From an uncultured Coriobacteriaceae bacterium (GTDB lineage: Bacteria; Actinomycetota; Coriobacteriia; Coriobacteriales; Atopobiaceae): a stretch of 64,000 nucleotides of DNA. Positions 62,989 to 64,000 of this stretch are shown here, in pieces. Each line of letters begins with the position of its first letter. Position 1 is the stretch's first letter. The stretch spans positions 1-64,000 of the forward strand of contig CADCPM010000012.1 in assembly GCA_902803315.1 (NCBI GenBank). The letters run 5' to 3'. The position numbers and the translations under genes were made by a program. The notes under the pieces are model-generated. The model searched no databases, was not told the origin of the DNA, and saw only the letters and a program-made list of their open reading frames with translations.

Positions 62989-63025
62989 CAGGGGCCTGCT
63001 TCCTTTGAGTGTGCAGGCCCTTGCG
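62989..63025 (+). terminator. Hairpin after asp23
   Basis: GCAGGGGCCTGC (62989-63000) pairs with GCAGGCCCTTGC (63014-63025) through an 8-bp GC core. No T-run. Confidence 0.5.
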
Positions 63026-63063
63026 CATCTATGCACGATAGTAGCGAGTAGAGAAGAGCGTGT

Positions 63064-64000
63064 GTGCAACGAGCGGATCGTATAGGGTGGATCGATTGGG
63101 CACGAGCCCTTGGCGCTCTTGGCGTCGTGCTGCTTCACGTGTTTACCAGCACATCTCTGTGCATAATGAACGATATTTCCTATACTCGTCTTGCGGCATA
63201 CAACGCCGTTGGCATACTCGCGGGACGATGGGCCGTGCCTGCCTTCTTTATGATTACGGGATACCTACTGCTTGATCCAGCCAAGGAGGTAAGCCCAAAG
63301 AAGGCATGCAAGTATGCTATGCGTATGGTGGGGGTCTTACTCACTTTTGGCGTGTTCTTTTCGCTTCTGGAAGAGGTTGCGCTGTGTAGGGAAAACGGTG
63401 CGCCTCTTGGGATGGCGGTCGTCTCGCGCGCCATCGTGGATGTTCTAACAGCTTCGTCTTGGGATCATCTGTGGTACGTGTATGCACTCGCGGTCGTATA
63501 TCTTCTGGTTCCGCCAATCCGTAGGATATCGAATCGGTTGGGAAGCAGAAGGTTTGCATTCCTTACGGCCGTGCTCTTCACTTGCGTTCTTGTTGTGCCC
63601 ACCTTCCTACGGCTCTGGCTGTTTTTAGGCGGGAATGATGTGTATGCCACCGAGGACGGACCGATTGCCTTTGTGCAAAATGTGACAATCGGCATAACGT
63701 GCTTTTGCGTTGGAGGGTGTATGCGGCAGATGAGGGGCAGCCTATTTGCGATCGTGACAGGCCTCTTGTCGCTGCTCGTTATGATGGCTTCGAGCATTGC
63801 GTGCACGATTGCCAAAGAGGGCGACCTTGGTTTTATTTTCTTGCAGGGGAGCTGCTTTGCGTGTACGTATGCGTTGGGAGTCCTGTCTGTACTCCAGCGC
63901 GTGCTTGGCAATACGGCGGTGCGAACCAACTCCGTAGTCGATCACCTTGCCAAGGACAGCTTTGGCATCTACCTGCTTCATCCCTTGTTCGTGCACCTCG
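63064..64000 (+). CDS. Acyltransferase 3 family membrane protein (3' end outside window)
   Basis: An open frame from a GTG at 63064 (AGAAGAG upstream) to the window end, at least 312 residues. It begins VQRADRIGWIDWARALGALGVVLLHVF, where the family's catalytic His and preceding Arg (R-A...LHV) lie. WAVPAFFMITGYLLLDP, SWDHLWYVYALAVVYLLVPP and DSFGIYLLHPLFVHL are further family motifs. About eight to ten membrane helices are visible. Such enzymes O-acylate cell-surface glycans or peptidoglycan. It is separate from the asp23 operon. The termination point is not visible. Confidence 0.88.
   Translation, partial: MQRADRIGWIDWARALGALGVVLLHVFTSTSLCIMNDISYTRLAAYNAVGILAGRWAVPAFFMITGYLLLDPAKEVSPKKACKYAMRMVGVLLTFGVFFSLLEEVALCRENGAPLGMAVVSRAIVDVLTASSWDHLWYVYALAVVYLLVPPIRRISNRLGSRRFAFLTAVLFTCVLVVPTFLRLWLFLGGNDVYATEDGPIAFVQNVTIGITCFCVGGCMRQMRGSLFAIVTGLLSLLVMMASSIACTIAKEGDLGFIFLQGSCFACTYALGVLSVLQRVLGNTAVRTNSVVDHLAKDSFGIYLLHPLFVHL

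Noticed and set aside
1..64000. tRNA or rRNA genes
   Set aside because: No cloverleaf-like sequence with a T-loop GGTTCRA signature or rRNA segment was found in the gaps read by eye; a tRNAscan run would settle it.

Overview
The window looks like a chromosome segment of a fairly GC-rich Gram-positive bacterium. The gene content fits an actinobacterial Coriobacteriia-type organism (Olsenella/Atopobium/Collinsella relatives): a single-chain PurL, an Asp23/AmaP/DUF2273 envelope module, superoxide reductase, ECF vitamin transport and an LPxTG-like surface protein. This taxonomic reading is inference from gene content; no rRNA or tRNA gene was seen.

Layout. 1-8.3 kb: dnaE (5' end outside the window), superoxide reductase, a NadE-like protein whose two active sites both look destroyed, and ruvC-ruvA-ruvB. 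8.3-12.1 kb: an unassigned 430-bp gap, a coiled-coil membrane protein, an AT-rich array of short inverted motifs, and a GmrSD-like (DUF262/DUF1524) protein with a C-terminal RAMA-like domain. 12.1-14.6 kb: a polar amino-acid ABC transporter. 14.6-21.2 kb: purL and PEP carboxylase. 21.3-24.7 kb: an FMN-riboswitch-controlled riboflavin ECF transporter (ribU, fused ATPase pair, ecfT). 24.9-27.4 kb: an EamA permease, aroD and two large palindromes. 27.5-30.2 kb: a second copy of the AT-rich array, then a metallophosphoesterase / PTS-IIB / ROK-like three-part protein. 30.2-39.3 kb: a 1267-residue surface protein, paired half-size chromate transporters, a lipoprotein and an ABC exporter. 39.3-46.5 kb: aquaporin, an anchored nuclease, a VanX-like dipeptidase, a YdcF-like protein, an amidase, CutC, a flavodoxin-like protein and a decayed malQ. 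46.7-57 kb: a membrane protein, a substrate-binding/permease fusion, a multidomain GGDEF/EAL protein with an SGNH hydrolase, a second diguanylate cyclase and an exported HAD phosphatase. 57.3-64 kb: YebC, a J-domain membrane protein, an LCP ligase, the AmaP-DUF2273-Asp23 module and an acyltransferase running off the end.

The most unusual signal is intergenic. (A) Seven ~100-bp palindromes share a conserved core hairpin, but their outer arms differ between copies while staying complementary within each copy. Three carry GTTAC...GTAAC ends, and the core shows a compensatory base-pair change. (B) GGGACAG-containing palindromes have perfect stems of up to 40 bp. One A element sits inside the arms of a B element. 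(D) Two ~295-bp elements 18 kb apart each hold eight copies of a motif around CCGTTTGTTCGG in strictly alternating orientation and with nearly the same spacing. (E) One locus repeats GTGCGCAC five times. A further 33-bp perfect inverted repeat (C) has its own core. Functions are unknown. Conserved layouts and compensatory changes suggest that folding, or a mobilisation mechanism acting on folded DNA, matters.

The best protein candidates for new biology are the NadE pseudoenzyme, the metallophosphoesterase-IIB-ROK fusion, and the GmrSD-RAMA protein beside array D1.
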